Source of the DNA: Hemileia vastatrix
Lineage: Eukaryota; Basidiomycota; Pucciniomycetes; Pucciniales; Zaghouaniaceae
NCBI GenBank assembly: GCA_030280995.1
Contig: JASXTE010000001.1
Location: 33,289,700-33,353,699, forward strand
Length of the DNA: 64,000 nt
Reading direction: 5' to 3'
The position numbers and the translations under genes are program-made. The notes under the pieces are model-generated. The model saw only the letters and a program-made list of their open reading frames with translations. It did not search any database and was not told where the DNA came from. Positions 23,364-35,809 of this stretch are shown here, in pieces (within the stretch, counting starts at the first letter, position 1; every line of letters begins with the position of its first letter).

Positions 23364-24157
23364 TTTCAGCCAGGCTACTAGACTTACCCAGTAAAATAAT
23401 TAATTATTTTACTGAGATGAAGCCACACCTTTTTAAATGCTTATTAAGAATTAATTATTTAGTACTTACTTATGTATTACTTACAACTAACTAGCTAAGT
23501 ATATTAAGTAATATAAATAATTAATAAATTTAAGTAATTGTCCCATACATTTTTACTCCCTAACACCGTGCTCAATACTACAGCTGATTGGGAATAAAAA
23601 TAATAATAATAATATAATTATTATCAAATTCTTTTATTGAGAGAATTAGATTTCTGTGAAATCAATATATTTAAATCAAATATGTTGTATTAATTGTGAC
23701 AGTCCAAGGGAACTCATATTTTATTGCAAATGGAAATTATACCCTTGTTGATGTACCAATTAACTTATTTTTTATTTATTTCATATACATTCTTTTTCAT
23801 TCAGTTTTCTTCTCACACTCTTGTCTTAGGTGGTGTTATCTCTGTGTCTTTATTTCCTGTATTTTTGCCTATAAAAGTCCCTCACTTTTTGTACTTTTCA
23901 ACTCATTCCTTACTTACTTATATATATTACACATTTTTATTTACAACCTCTATTACTTTTCTTTATCATTTTAGTAGTTACATTCACGTACTCCTAATAT
24001 ATAAATAATAATAATAATCTTTCCCACCTCTTATAACTTGAGTAAAAACATTATAAATTGAAAGAAATATGTACCATACCTTTAAGAGTCTCATAAAACC
24101 CTTCAAATCCTCGTAGTACCTCCAATTCTACCTTCTAGACCAAGAGAACCACTGACA
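23364..24157 (+). repeat. 5' LTR of chromovirus A
   Basis: 794 bp. A palindrome of 26 bp follows the terminus (around 23390-23415, arms CAGTAAAATAATT). TATAAAAG at 23870-23877 is the likely core promoter. Ends CCACTGACA. The first two bases are TT where the 3' LTR has TG. Confidence 0.9.
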
Positions 24158-24159
24158 GC

Positions 24160-24172
24160 TGGGGACCCTTCC
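24160..24172 (+). promoter_or_regulatory. Primer binding site of chromovirus A
   Basis: TGGGGACCCTTCC two bases after the LTR. Chromovirus B has TGGGAACCTTTCC at the same place. Starts with TGG as a tRNA-primed PBS should. Primer tRNA not identified. Confidence 0.65.
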
Positions 24173-24284
24173 AAATTTTCAACAGCGCATTGTTATTTGA
24201 GGCCGGAGACCGTGGGGACAATCGCCATTGAGGTACCTATAAGGACAAATGGACGACAAAAACGAAAAACGTCATATATCATGT

Positions 24285-24345
24285 GAATTATTTTTTTCTG
24301 CAAACAGGAATCGAACCATGTTCCAAATCTTAGGTATATATAGTG
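24285..24345 (-). other. tRNA-like antisense segment with B-box in leader
   Basis: The minus strand contains GGTTCGATTCC, an exact match to the tRNA T-arm/B-box consensus. About 33 nt upstream there is a TTTAGTCAC block resembling a D-arm. Chromovirus B has the same arrangement (GGTTTGATTCC near 62761). The spacing is too short and the T-stem pairs poorly, so it is not a tRNA gene. It is antisense to the element, as an extended complement of a primer tRNA would be. Confidence 0.4.
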
Positions 24346-24418
24346 ACTAAAGTCATATATTTTTGTGGTAATTATTGTAATTACTATTCGTGGGTCACTT
24401 TGCACTCTTCATTCTCTA

Positions 24419-25509
24419 TGTTGTAGAGAGTTCTAAAGTAATAAGCAGTAGACACAATGCAGGATGGGTTGGTTCTTCTTTTCATATTATAAAAAGATGT
24501 GCCTGCCACTCTTGTAGCACTAATATGTGATTAGAAAGCTTATAAGTTGAGATCTGAGTTTAAAAGATCAGAAAAACAAGTATTACTATCTGGATATTTC
24601 TATTCTTAACAAGTGCTAATATCCACAGCTACTCCCTCTTGCAGCGCTCTCTTTGAATATGCCTTATTATAGCAATAAAATAACTCTAATAATAGATAAT
24701 CCTACTGAATCTATATATTCTAAATCAATTGATTGCAGAAAATCTAATATCTTTGAATCCACAATTATTAGCTACTCGTATGTTAAATAACTATTTGTCA
24801 TTTCTTTCTCCTCTTTATTACTAGATGTGATCCCCTTTTTATATTTTTCCAGTGCTCTAAACACAGTTCCCTAGTGGATCTCCAGCGCTGACTCCAGCGC
24901 TACATTAGTAAAACAGTAACTTATCTATTATTAAACTACATACACCGCTTGTAACAACTACAGCACCTAAAACATACCCTCTCCTTACTAACACTAGTAT
25001 TAACTTGTTTCACTCATACTTGACATCTTGACATGCGCGCCCCTGACTGTACCTTTGTTTGTTTCAGCGCTACTTCCAAGTTTGACTCCTTCTAATGCTG
25101 ATCCTAGTTGCTTTGGTTTTTAACTAGTTAACCTCCTATATCACCTGTTTCAGTAAGTTACCACACTAGCCGTGGTGCAGTATACTTTGCACTTGAGTCT
25201 TTCCTTAAGCCATAATTCCTTCCTTAGTGCGTAACACACAATTATTGGAAAATCCAAGTCCATATTGTTCAGCGCTTGCAGTCTTAAATCGATAACACAC
25301 AATTCTCTGTTGTGCGGCCCATCCTGCTGAAAAATCCAAGCGCAAAGACCCTGAATCCTCTTCCTCACTTCTATTTCCCTTTGTCCTTGAAATACACAAA
25401 CACATATTAGAGTTTAGCACTACCTACTGCGCTATGAATCCCCTTTGTTCTTCCGGACTATGCAAGCTGATTGGTCCAAAGTCAAACTACCTGCAAGGCG
25501 TGTACCACA
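24419..25509 (-). mobile_element. Solo LTR in chromovirus A leader
   Basis: Chromovirus B lacks about 1.09 kb here: its leader runs directly from CTTCATCTGCTA into TATTTCCTTTTACTC. The insert is bounded TGTTGTAG...CCACA; flanks CTCTA and ATGTA agree at three of five positions. It is partly similar to 20430-20740. Contains at least five AGCGCT-type sites (about 24646, 24887, 24896, 25066, 25271). Orientation is inferred from C2. Confidence 0.6.
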
Positions 25510-25700
25510 ATGTATTTCCTTTTACTCAGCACTCTGTAAGTGGCATTAATTTGCTCATTTTACAGGGGGAGGTGTCTAGTAAATTGGAATTCTTTTTATA
25601 TATTTATTTTATTTTTCCTAGTTGACAAAGATAGAGCAATTGTGTTCTTAGTCCTAGAGGTAATAAAATTATATTTTAAAAAATTAATTATTATAATTTT

Positions 25701-26002
25701 CAGTTGACTTTTGTCCTGATAAATTAAATTTTGATTGTTCCAGTTGACAAATTTTCCAGACAAGAAATTTTTTTTTTTTGATAATTAATAAAAATAAAAT
25801 TATATTTAATTATTTCAGTTGGCGTTAAGTCCTGGTAATTAATTATTTTTTCAGTTGATTTAAAATCCTGATAAAAATTATCATAGATTTGTTAATAAAA
25901 ATTTTAATTTATTTCTTCAGTTGATTATTTTATAAACCTGGTTATTAAATTGTTTTGAATTTATAGATAAATTGATTATTAATTTTGTTGATTTTTATCC
26001 TG
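25701..26002 (+). repeat. Leader hairpin array of chromovirus A
   Basis: Six degenerate repeats at 25701, 25741, 25816, 25852, 25918 and 25987. The pattern is CAG-TT-GAY, a short spacer, then RTC-CTG, so each can fold with a TT bulge. Stem bases change in pairs (GAC/GTC; GAT/ATC). Chromovirus B has seven matching copies. Just upstream of the gag start. Confidence 0.65.
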
Positions 26003-26114
26003 AAGGATTTTTTATTTTTTTTATTTTTATTTTTCTTTTAAATAAATAGTAAAAATAAAAACTAATTCATTGTATTGTTTCCCTCCCTCATTTCAGTTTA
26101 AAAAATTTAAAAAA

Positions 26115-29100
26115 ATGACTGATCAAGGTGTTTCTGCTGCACGTGAAGAGGAATCGGATCTGATTGATTATGATGAGGCTACTTCTGTGAATTCTTCTTT
26201 AACTAAAAAATAATCTCAAATTAATCAATCATTGAACCAATCAGGATGTGGAAATGGAGGAAGTAGAAATTCTGGTGGAGACAACTCAGGAACAGAAACC
26301 TTCAGTCAACCCCCCAGAAGGAATTTTAAAAGGCTTCAAGATAAAAAAGATGCCACTGCCTCAGCAATTAAAGAACCTTTCAACACACATAAAAGAATTG
26401 AGAACAGAAAACCCAAAATTGAGGTCAAGAAAAGATGCTCTAGAAGAAACGGTAAGAAGAATAGATGCTTTTCCTCAAGAGAAGAGGAGACCTCCTCCCC
26501 CCAGGGATCTTCAACAATTGACTCTCCAGCAGCCAGAGAAGGTGGAAGTTTCCAAGTGGCAGTGGGATTGGCTGAAAACTCAGTGGGATTACCTGTCTCA
26601 AAATTAACAGACTCAATTGCCTCAAGCAGGTCCATCAAGACCCAGCCAATTCAACCCCACACCTCCTCATCCTTATCAAGGAGGCAGAAAAAGAAAAAAC
26701 AATATGATCTTGCCCAGAAAGCCTTGGTAAGCCCCTCTATTGAATCTCAAGTACCATTTCTTGTAGCTGATTCAGTTCCTTCAGGTAATCCTGGAAGAGG
26801 AGATGAAACTAAGAGACCAGTAGAGGCAGGGAGTAGTATACAAATCACTCATGTATCTAATCCTTTAGTTTTAATTTCTACTTCAATGATAAATCCTGAT
26901 ATGGCTTTTATTGATGAAACACTTGATCCTGAGTTTTATGCGAATCTGGAAAGTTAACCTATTTCCTTATTGAGAAACACTCCAGATAAAGCAAAAATTA
27001 ATGATGAGTATTTGAGAGAAATTATTGCAAAGAAAAATCATATTATAAACAATATGCAATTAACTCAAAGGTTTAATAGTTTGTTAACTGAAAAAGGTTA
27101 TCAATCATTAAGGAGTGAATTGCAGAGAGTTTCTGATGATTTGTTTAATTATTAAGCAACTCATGAAAAGAAGGTTGCTTTATGGAAAAATATGAAAAAT
27201 GATTTGTCTAAATTACAAGTTACTGTGTCTATCTGTTTTCAGGAGCTGGAGATAGATAAGATTAATCTGAAAAGATTGAATGACCATTATTCATCTTTTC
27301 AAAATAAAAATTAGTTATCTTTTGCAAAAATTAATGAGAGTTTATCTAGTCTTCCAAGAGTGAAACCCAGGCTAACAACCATTGAAGAGAAATTGAACTC
27401 ATGGTTTAATGATCAAAAATATTCTGAAATTTTATTAAAGGAACATATGGTGCAGGATGCTCCAAGGTTACCTGTTGCTAGTTCATCTAAAGTAAAATTA
27501 GTTCCAGAAATACCTGTTGATACCACTGAGTTTCCATGAAAAATTGATGATGCACCAGGATCATCAACAGAAGGATTAAAAAATGAGATTACTGCACAAT
27601 TGGAGAAGTTACAGCTGCTTCTTACTCAGAAACAAGCTAGTACTAAGGAGACTATTTCAAATAAAAATAATTGGCCAAAACTTGTCCAGTATCCAACATT
27701 TGATGGTGATTCTTCTTCTGATTGGCAGTAATTAATTTGCAGAATTGATAAATTGAATAACTCTTACAAACTTCCAGATGAGGAAATTGTGTCTAAGTTA
27801 ATTTCTTTATTTACCAATGTAGCCCTAATGTGGTATGAATCTGTCCTCCTGGATGGGAATAATTACTCATGGGAAGATTGGAAAAAATTAATTAAAGCAC
27901 AATTTGGGGGCTCCAAGTTTAGGATGGCTCAACAATGGCAGTATGATGAAACTAGATATAGTTCTTCTACTAATAAAACTATTGAGTTATTAATGAAACT
28001 TGTAAAAATCTTGAGAGCTATGGACCCAAAAATGGAGTTTGAGTTATGGAAGGACAGGATCCTTTATAAATTACCAATTTCATTGAGAGACTTGATTGTG
28101 GCTAGGACTGAGTTTTCCAGAGAACCTTCTTTTTTCATCAATACTTGTAATGAGATTCTTCTAAACAACGAGTATCTTTCCAGAAGATTCATTGCTAGAA
28201 CCACTTGGGAGAAACCCTCCAATTACCAACAGAAACCTCTGGAAAAGGTTGGTAAACCTTCTACCCCTGTTGAACCTAAAAAGTATGCAACAAACACTTG
28301 CTTCAAGTGCAACAAGCCTTGGCAGAAAGGCCATGTTTGTGACAAGCAGATAAATCTTGTGGAACAAACAGAGGAGCATTCTGATGACACAATAGCACTG
28401 GATGATACTTCAAGTCATTGTGCTAGCAATATTTCATATGAATCTCAACAAGAAATCTTGATGTTGGAAGAGGATATTCATTATTTAAATACTATTTATA
28501 TTGATAATAATGATTTATCTCTAGTTGAGGATTCTGGGATCATAAAGAACATTTAGGATAGCTCAATTGTTATTGCCCCTCTCAAGGCACCAGTCTTGAT
28601 TAATGGAACCAGCATTGAAGTTGTTCTGGATTCTGGAGCTGGAGGAAGTGTAGTATGTGAATGAGCACTTGCTTCATTGGATTTAGACTATAAATCAAAA
28701 CTTACGCCTATCATTTCTGAAAACTGGAGAGGTTATGTCTCTGTTTTTTCCCCCATTTGTAAATACAAGGCCACAGTGTTATTTAACTATAACCTTGGTT
28801 TTGTAAGAGTTATTTGTGATTTTTCTGTCATGAAAAATGATAACTTAAGCAATTGGTTTATTGTAGGGAATAATATTTTAACCAAGTATGGCATAAAATT
28901 GGATCCTTCAAACCAATGTTTCACAATGGGGATGAATGAGAAGAGAAAACTTAAGATTTCCTTCCCTAAAAAATTATTAAAACCAGAATTAATCACATGT
29001 AATTATGTGATTCAATATAAAGGAAGATCTACAAAAGAAATGCATGCCCTTATGTCTGAAATTGACAATGCTTCTTTTGGAGAACAACTTTCTGGTGAGG

Positions 29101-32100
29101 ATAAAGATTCCATCATTAACTTGATTTAATCTTTTCCTATGGCCTTTTCCCATGGGTCACATGAACTGGGATTAGGTTAAGAAGAAATGAAACTTTAATT
29201 ATCTTGTCCATTGACTGATATAACACCTAGATTAAAGAAGAAGCCTTATCCTGCTTCTCCCACAAAGAGAAAAGATATTGAAGACAATATCTCTACCCTT
29301 TTGAAAATGAATATTATTGAAAAGGTAGTTGGAACACCTAAATGTTGTGTTATATCACCTGTCCTTATTTCTAATGAGAAAGATAAAGCCAGGTTACATG
29401 GTGATTATAGAGCACTGAATACTTATACTGTTGATGATATCTATCCTTTACCTAGAATTAGCTCCATACATTATACCTTACAGGGTGCTAAATATATCAG
29501 CTGTTTGGATGGTAACAAGGGATATCACCAGGTACCTTTTAAGAAGAATTCTCAGAATTTTCTGATGATTGCTACTCATATGGGTATTTATAAGTATGTT
29601 AGGATGCCATTTGGACCTAAAAATGCCCCTTCAGTTTTCCAAAAAGTTATGGATAACAAATTCCATCAAGAGATAATTGAAGGATGGCTGATGGTTTATA
29701 TTGATGATATCATTATATTCTCAAAATAATTTGAGGACCATCTTAACCACCTGTGTAAAGTGTTCCAGAAAATGGATGAAAAAAATATGACACTGGCTTT
29801 AAAGAAATGTAAATTTGGTTTACATTCTTTAAAATTTCTTTGTCATGATGTTTCAGGGTTACAGATATGTGTTTACCAAAACAAAGTGGCAGCCATACAA
29901 CAGGTGAAGGCTCCTACTACAGTTAGAGAGCTCCAAAGTTTTTTGGGAATGTGTGGATACTATAGACATTATATTAAAAATTAACATGTCATAGCTTTAC
30001 CACTTACCTAATTAACTAGAAAGGATGTTGCTTTTGTCTGGAATAGTGAAAGACAAAGAGCTTTTGACACTATGAAACACTGTTTGATGTCAGCACCAAT
30101 TCTTGCTTTACCAGACTTTAATCAACCATTTGTTTTTTAAACTGATGCCAGTTTTATTGCTCTAGGTTCTGCCCTCTAACAAAAACAAGTGATGAATGAT
30201 AAAGTATCAGAAGTAGTAATTTGTTATATTTCAAGAACCTTGAGAAATAGTGAATTGAAATATGGTGCTACTAAACTGGAATGTTTAGCTGTAGTGTGGG
30301 ATCTAGAGAAGCTACATTATTACCTAGATGACCAGAAATTTGAACTTGTCACTGACTGCAGTGCAGTTAAAACCCTTTTAAGCTTGAAAACACCTAACAG
30401 ACATATGTTCAGATGGCAGTTAGCTGTTCAAGAATACAGAGGGTGAATGAAAATTATTCATAGGGCTGGTATTGTTCACTCAAATTTGGATATGTTATCA
30501 AGGTTACCTCTACCAAATGATGACTCTAATCCTGCTTATGATCCTGAGGATGAAAATATTCATATTCATGGGATATATGTGGTTGATATGGAGGAAGAGC
30601 TATTACAGCTTATTCTGGATTCATATGATAAGGACCCTGACTTGAAAAAGTTATGCACCATATTAAATGATCCAAAGAATGCTTCAATACAAGAATTAAT
30701 TAAAACCTTTCCACCAAAGTACCAAAAGGCTTTGGAAAAAGTTAAATTTTCAATAGATGAAGTATATCTATATTATAGAAGGAAGTTGAGTTATTTTATT
30801 GTTATTCCTCCTTCTATGAAGAAATCATCTTGAAAATTTGTCATGATGACATATTAGCTGGACATTTTGATCTTGAAAAAACAATGATCAGAATTAAGAA
30901 CACTGCTTGGTGGGTTAATATGTCTGAAGACACCAAATTATATGTTGAATCTTGTGATTCTTGCCAAAAATCAAAAAGATTGACTGGTAAGAGAGCTGGA
31001 TTGATGCAAAATATTGAACCTCCTGATACACCATGTCAGATAATAAACATGGATTTTGTAACATGATTACTTATTTCTGGAAAAGACAGTTATAACTCCT
31101 GTTGGGTTATTGTGGACAGATTCACAAAAATGTGTAAATTTATCCTTACTCACAAGGATGTTTCCACTAAAGAATTAGCTTTCTTATGGTGGTCTCATAT
31201 GTTTAATACTGCTGGTTTTCCTAAAGCCATAATCTCTGACAGAGACCCTAAATTTACTTTTGAACTTTGGATGTCTCTGATGGATGTTTGTGGATGTGAT
31301 CTGAAACCTTCTACTGCCCATCACCATTAAACTGATGGATTAGCTGAAATAATGATTCAGACTTTAGAGGACATGATAAGAAGGTATTGTGCCTTTGACC
31401 TTGAGTATAAAGACAATGACAGATTTACTCATGATTGGGTTACCTTACTTCCTGGGTTGGAATTTGCTTATAATAGCACCGTTCTTTCTGTTACTCAAAG
31501 AAAGCCTTTTGAGCTCTGGCTCGGATATGTTCTAAATACTCCTTCCCAAATTCTCAATAACAAAATAACTAAATTGGATTTAAATCCTGGTGTAAAATCT
31601 TTTTTTAAAATGCAACATCTTTGCAGAAATACTGCTCAAAAATGTATTAAAAAATCATTTGAATAAGAGAAGAAGAGATGGGAAAAATCCCATAAAGAAT
31701 TTAAAAGGGTGATGAGGTGTTGATTTATACAGTCCACTTCAATTTACAAGGTAATAATAAATTGAAAGACTCATTTGTTGGTCCATTTGTTGTCAGAAGA
31801 ATGATTGGAGATAATGCAGTTGAAGTTATTTTGTATTCTCCATATGACAGAAAACATCCTGTTTTTCCAATATCTCTTCTGAAACCTTACACATCCAATA
31901 GTGATTTATTTCAAAAAATGAGGGGAAGACCAAAGAAAACCCCAAATGAAATCACTGAAACAGCAGAAATTGAAAAGATTCTGAATGACAGAATAGTCAC
32001 TGCTGAAAAAGGTACAGAATACTTATTGAGATTCAAGAATAAATCATCTGAATATGATTCTTGGATACCTGGAAAGGAGATATCTAATCTTCCTACTCTA

Positions 32101-32151
32101 CTAAAAAAGTATACAAAAAAAATCATAGCATTTTTTTTATTGTTTTTTTAG
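26115..32151 (+). pseudogene. Chromovirus A gag-pol polyprotein, disrupted
   Basis: A single frame starting at ATG 26115 that would encode about 2000 residues. Order: Ser/Pro/Lys-rich N-terminus; gag (27753-28380) with zinc knuckle CFKC...GHVC; protease LDSGAGG (28628-28648); RT (29211-29984) with intact YIDD at about 29698; RNase H (30130-30446); integrase zinc region CDSCQKSK; DDE core from about 31050, where E is lost in ETDGLAEIMIQT-like sequence (31340); and a chromodomain-like C-terminus (about 31940-32110, ending LPTLLKKY). At least ten stops and frame changes from about 30830 on. Confidence 0.92.
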
Positions 32152-32161
32152 AGTGAGGGGG
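32151..32161 (+). promoter_or_regulatory. Polypurine tract of chromovirus A
   Basis: GAGTGAGGGGG immediately before the 3' LTR; primes plus-strand DNA synthesis in LTR retrotransposons. The same tract (GAGTGAGGGAG) precedes the 3' LTR of chromovirus B. Confidence 0.85.
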
Positions 32162-32966
32162 TGTCAGCCAGGCTACTAGACTAACCCAGTAAAATAATTA
32201 ATTATTTTACTGAGATGAAACCACACCTTTTTAAATGCTTATTAAGAATTAATTATTTAGTACTTACTTATGTATTACTTACAACTAACTAGCTAAGTAT
32301 ATTAAGTAATATAAATAATTAATAAATTTAAGTAATTGTCCCATACATTTTTACTCCCTAACACTGTGCTCAATACTACAGCTGAGTGGGAATAAAAATA
32401 ATAATAAAAATATAATAAAATTCTTTAAATTATCAAATTCTTTTACTGAGAGAATTGGATTTCTGTGAAATTAATATATTTAAATCAAATATGTTGTATT
32501 AATTGTTACAGTCCAAGGGAACTCATATTTTATTGCAAATGGAAATGATACCCATGTTGATGTACCAATTAATTTATTTTTTATTTATTTCATATACATT
32601 CTTTTTCATTCAGTTTTCTTCTCACACTCTTGTATTAGGTGGTGTTATTGCTGTGTCATAATTTCCCATATTTTTTCCTATAAAAGGCCCTCACTTTTTG
32701 TACTTTTCAACTCATTCCTTACTTACTTATATATCTTAAACATTGTTATTTACAACCTCTATTACTTTTCTTTATCATTTTAGTAGTTACATTCACGTAC
32801 TCCTAATATATAAATAATAATAATAATCTGTCCCACCTCTTATCACTTGAGTAAAAACATTATAAATTTAAAGAAATATGTACCATACCTTTAAGAGTCT
32901 GTTAAAACCCTTCAAATCCTCGTAGTACCTCCAATTCTACCTTCTAGACCAAGAGATCCACCAACA
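32162..32966 (+). repeat. 3' LTR of chromovirus A
   Basis: 805 bp, TGTCAGCCAGG...CACCAACA. Differs from the 5' LTR by scattered substitutions and short indels near 32400-32440. TATAAAAG at 32679-32686. Followed by target copy AATAA. Confidence 0.92.
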
Positions 32967-33718
32967 AATAACCTGTCAAATCCTTCGTTACTTATATCAA
33001 AGCTCACTGGAGTGCACAGACCTTCAATCCAGATGATTTCACTTCTCTCACCAGAAATTACAGAACTTTGAGGGCTCATCACCTCCCTATGGCATCCACT
33101 AATAGCAGGTTCAACACCCAGACCTCCAGTAAGGATCCTTCATCACAATTAATGATATCATAAACCCATACCATAAATATAATAAACAGATATAAGCCGA
33201 TACCATAAAGAAACAGGTAAAATAACTCATCAAAAGAGTATAGAATGAAACTTAAAGCATATAAAGTAATTAAACCAGCTTTACAAGCTTCCAATAACAT
33301 CCCCAAGCATCCATATTAACACAGAAATCATATCCCAACCCATAAATCTGTTTAAATCCATCAAAGGAAGCAGATTAAGTTGTCCAAACTGGATATATGT
33401 GACTGAAAAAGGTGCATATGGTTGTATAGGCATGTTTATTCCATTGAATATGTCCATATGACCTAAAAGAAGCAGAAAAATGAATCTTATAGTATATTTA
33501 GAGGTTTATACCTGCCTAGAGACCTATATATACATAATATAACTACATGGTGTTATGAATATGAGGTTTATGCATACATATAAGCTTATGTATGTCTATA
33601 ATTACTTAATATAACTTAAGATAAGTATATTGTGACTCCATTACCACCTTAGTAAGTATAAGGGGGCTATGGTTAAGCTATTTAAACTTATATAAGTCAT
33701 TTAAGAATGTATAAAATA

Positions 33719-33895
33719 GGGGGTATCAATGTTCAGGGATCCGCAATTAGGGATCAGGAATTTTTTTTCTGGGATCAGACATTATTAATTGCAGAAGATT
33801 CTTATCCACTAGCCCAGGGGCTAGTGGATAAGAAATCCACCATAATGTATTATCCCACCTCTTATACCCCAATTTCCATTCATAATTCCTGATCC
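33719..33895 (+). repeat. Left TIR and subterminal repeats of H-b
   Basis: TIR 33719-33749. Inside it lies GGGATCAGGAATT (about 33751) with its inverted copy AATTCCTGATCCC (about 33882-33894), and a perfect hairpin with 15 bp arms CTTATCCACTAGCCC and a 2 bp spacer at 33801-33832. These are plausible transposase or Myb-protein binding sites. Confidence 0.75.
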
Positions 33896-33994
33896 CAAAC
33901 TCATCTCATCCATGATGGAACTGAAAGAAAGTCACATGACTCATAATTGCTGATGCCATTCTTAAGTCTTTCCTCACTCTATGATACTTAATTT

Positions 33995-35341
33995 TTGTGG
34001 CAAATACTTAAGTTTTTTTTCTATCTACACACCCCAACTGCACATTTGGTGGTGAATTCCCACTTCCCTCATCACATAACCCTTCCACTGGCAACAATGA
34101 AACACCTCTCTACTAGGAAGCTACTTCACTCAACAATGAATGCTATTACTTTTCTTTTAGTTCTTTACTATAAATCTGACTCTGATTTGGAAGATTCTTT
34201 TGCTTATATGTATTTTCTTTCCAAAAAGCATTACATCATCACTAGGGGGCCAAATCTTTATCATGATCCCCAATATGATCTGGCCTCCATTCTCAACATT
34301 CCTCATTTAAACTTCACCCAACTTTTTAGAACATCTCCTGATTCTTTCTTCAAACTTTATCAACTCATCTCCAATCATCCTATCTTTCATAACAATTCCC
34401 ATAACAAACAGTGTAATCCTGCCATCCAACTTGCTGTTGCACTATGTCTCTTTGACTCAAATGGAAATGGTGCTGCTGTAAGACGTTTGGATAATCTCTT
34501 TAACATAGGATATGTTACCGTGATATTATACACTAAGTGCTGTATGATTGCTATCCTTTCCCTCAAGTCTCAAACACTTGCTTAGCCAACTCCAGAACAG
34601 CAACTTGAATCCTCTCAAGTAATGCAAGCTGAAGGTTTCCCTGGCTGTGTAGGATTTGTTGATGGCACAACTATACCTTTGAGTCAAAAGCCTGCTCATG
34701 ATGGCAAAAAAAGTTTTATTCAAAATCTTCTCCAATTTCTCATTGTTCATGAACTAAATTTTTATCCTCCTTCTAGATACTCTATTGCTGTTCAACTTAT
34801 ATGTGATGTCAATAAAAAATTTATTGCTTTTCACAGTGGCTGCCCTGGATCATGTCATGACTCTTCCGTCTTCCAAAGAATGAGGATTTCTCAAACCCCA
34901 GACTCATACTTTGACAAATCTCAGTACCTCCTTTCAGACTCAGCATATGCAAGTGGGAATTACATTATACCTGCTTTCCATGGTGCAACCTTAGAAAATG
35001 ACCCCAAAACTAAATTTAATTATCACCTTGCCCAATCAAGAGTACAGATTGAAAATGCTATAGGTATCTCAAAGGGACAATTTTCTAGTTTTCAGGAGCT
35101 CAGAATCCAATTTCAAAAAAAATTGGAAATCAAAACTGCGAATCATTGGATCATGACTTGTGTTATACTCCACAATATCCTAGCTGATTTAAAGGATGAG
35201 TGGAATGATCTTTATGAAGAAGAGGATCCTGAACCAGCACCGGAGCTCCCCTCCCTTGAATCACAAAACATTCATTCAACCGGCATACACTCTGTCATTA
35301 TGCCTATTACTCTCCAACATTTCTCTTCACCACCCTTTTAA
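33995..35341 (+). pseudogene. PIF/Harbinger DDE transposase of H-b
   Basis: One frame of 448 codons interrupted only by TAG at 34583. N-terminal block DSDLEDSF, LFRTSPDSFFKLYQLI, IFHNNSH and NGNGAAVRR is typical of fungal PIF/Harbinger. Catalytic motifs: GFVDGTTIPL (D), then CPGSCHDS, LLSDSAYASGNYIIPAF (D) and SRVQIENAIGISKGQF (E). The Met at 33995 lies in frame, but the conserved region starts near 34190, so the real start may be later (34101 or so). The stop replaces the usual Trp of a WPT motif; H-a has TAG at the same codon. Apart from this the domain looks intact. Confidence 0.9.
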
Positions 35342-35809
35342 ATTATTTTTTGTACTCTCCAAATGTCCTCTTTGTGTACTTTATTCACTTGGTTTGGTAT
35401 TTTGGTATGTTGCATATTCATTTTTTTTTTGGAATTTACGGTGAATATCTTTTTTTTGGATGGTTCGTTAGTTTTCTTTCACCAGCTCAACATGAAATCG
35501 CATATTTTGTCAGTGATTTTTTTTTCATTCATCACTCATATCCTTTTCATCCTCTCCTCAAACATCACTCAAATATTTTTGTTACTTTTATTTTCTCAAC
35601 TCATCTCACCAGGTAAGTCTTTTTTTTTCTTTTTTCTTGTTTTTTATTTGCTAATCATGTTTTTTTTTATTTTGCTTTTTTTTGTTGTTTTTTTTTTTGT
35701 TTTTTTTTTTGTTTTTTTTTTGTAAGTCCTTTTTTATTTATTTTCAACGTTAGACTATTTTTTTTTTCTCTTTTTTCTCTTTTTTTTCTTTTTTTTTCTC
35801 TCCTTCACC
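35342..35809. other. T-rich downstream region of transposase
   Basis: Long T-runs. Reading frames are hydrophobic because of TTT/TTA content and have no homology that I recognise. No terminator or gene features identified. Confidence 0.5.

Larger units (their letters stand above)
23364..32966 (+). mobile_element. Chromovirus A (Ty3/gypsy with chromodomain)
   Basis: Full-length plus-strand element with LTRs 23364-24157 and 32162-32966 and perfect 5 bp target copies AATAA (23359-23363, 32967-32971). It has a PBS at 24160, a long leader containing a solo LTR and a hairpin array, one gag-pol frame (26115-32151) and a polypurine tract (32151-32161). The 5' LTR begins TT instead of TG. The LTRs are still very similar, but coding sequence has many stops. 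Same family as chromovirus B. Confidence 0.93.

Noticed and set aside
23696..24008. Protein gene inside the chromovirus LTR
   Set aside because: Lies across the LTR promoter region, is AT-driven, and is not conserved in the LTRs of B.
26336..26638. Antisense gene opposite chromovirus gag
   Set aside because: Shadow of a biased gag reading frame, no conserved counterpart features.
35196..35725. Small membrane protein genes
   Set aside because: Hydrophobic frames arise from T-rich sequence and overlap each other; not preserved in H-a.
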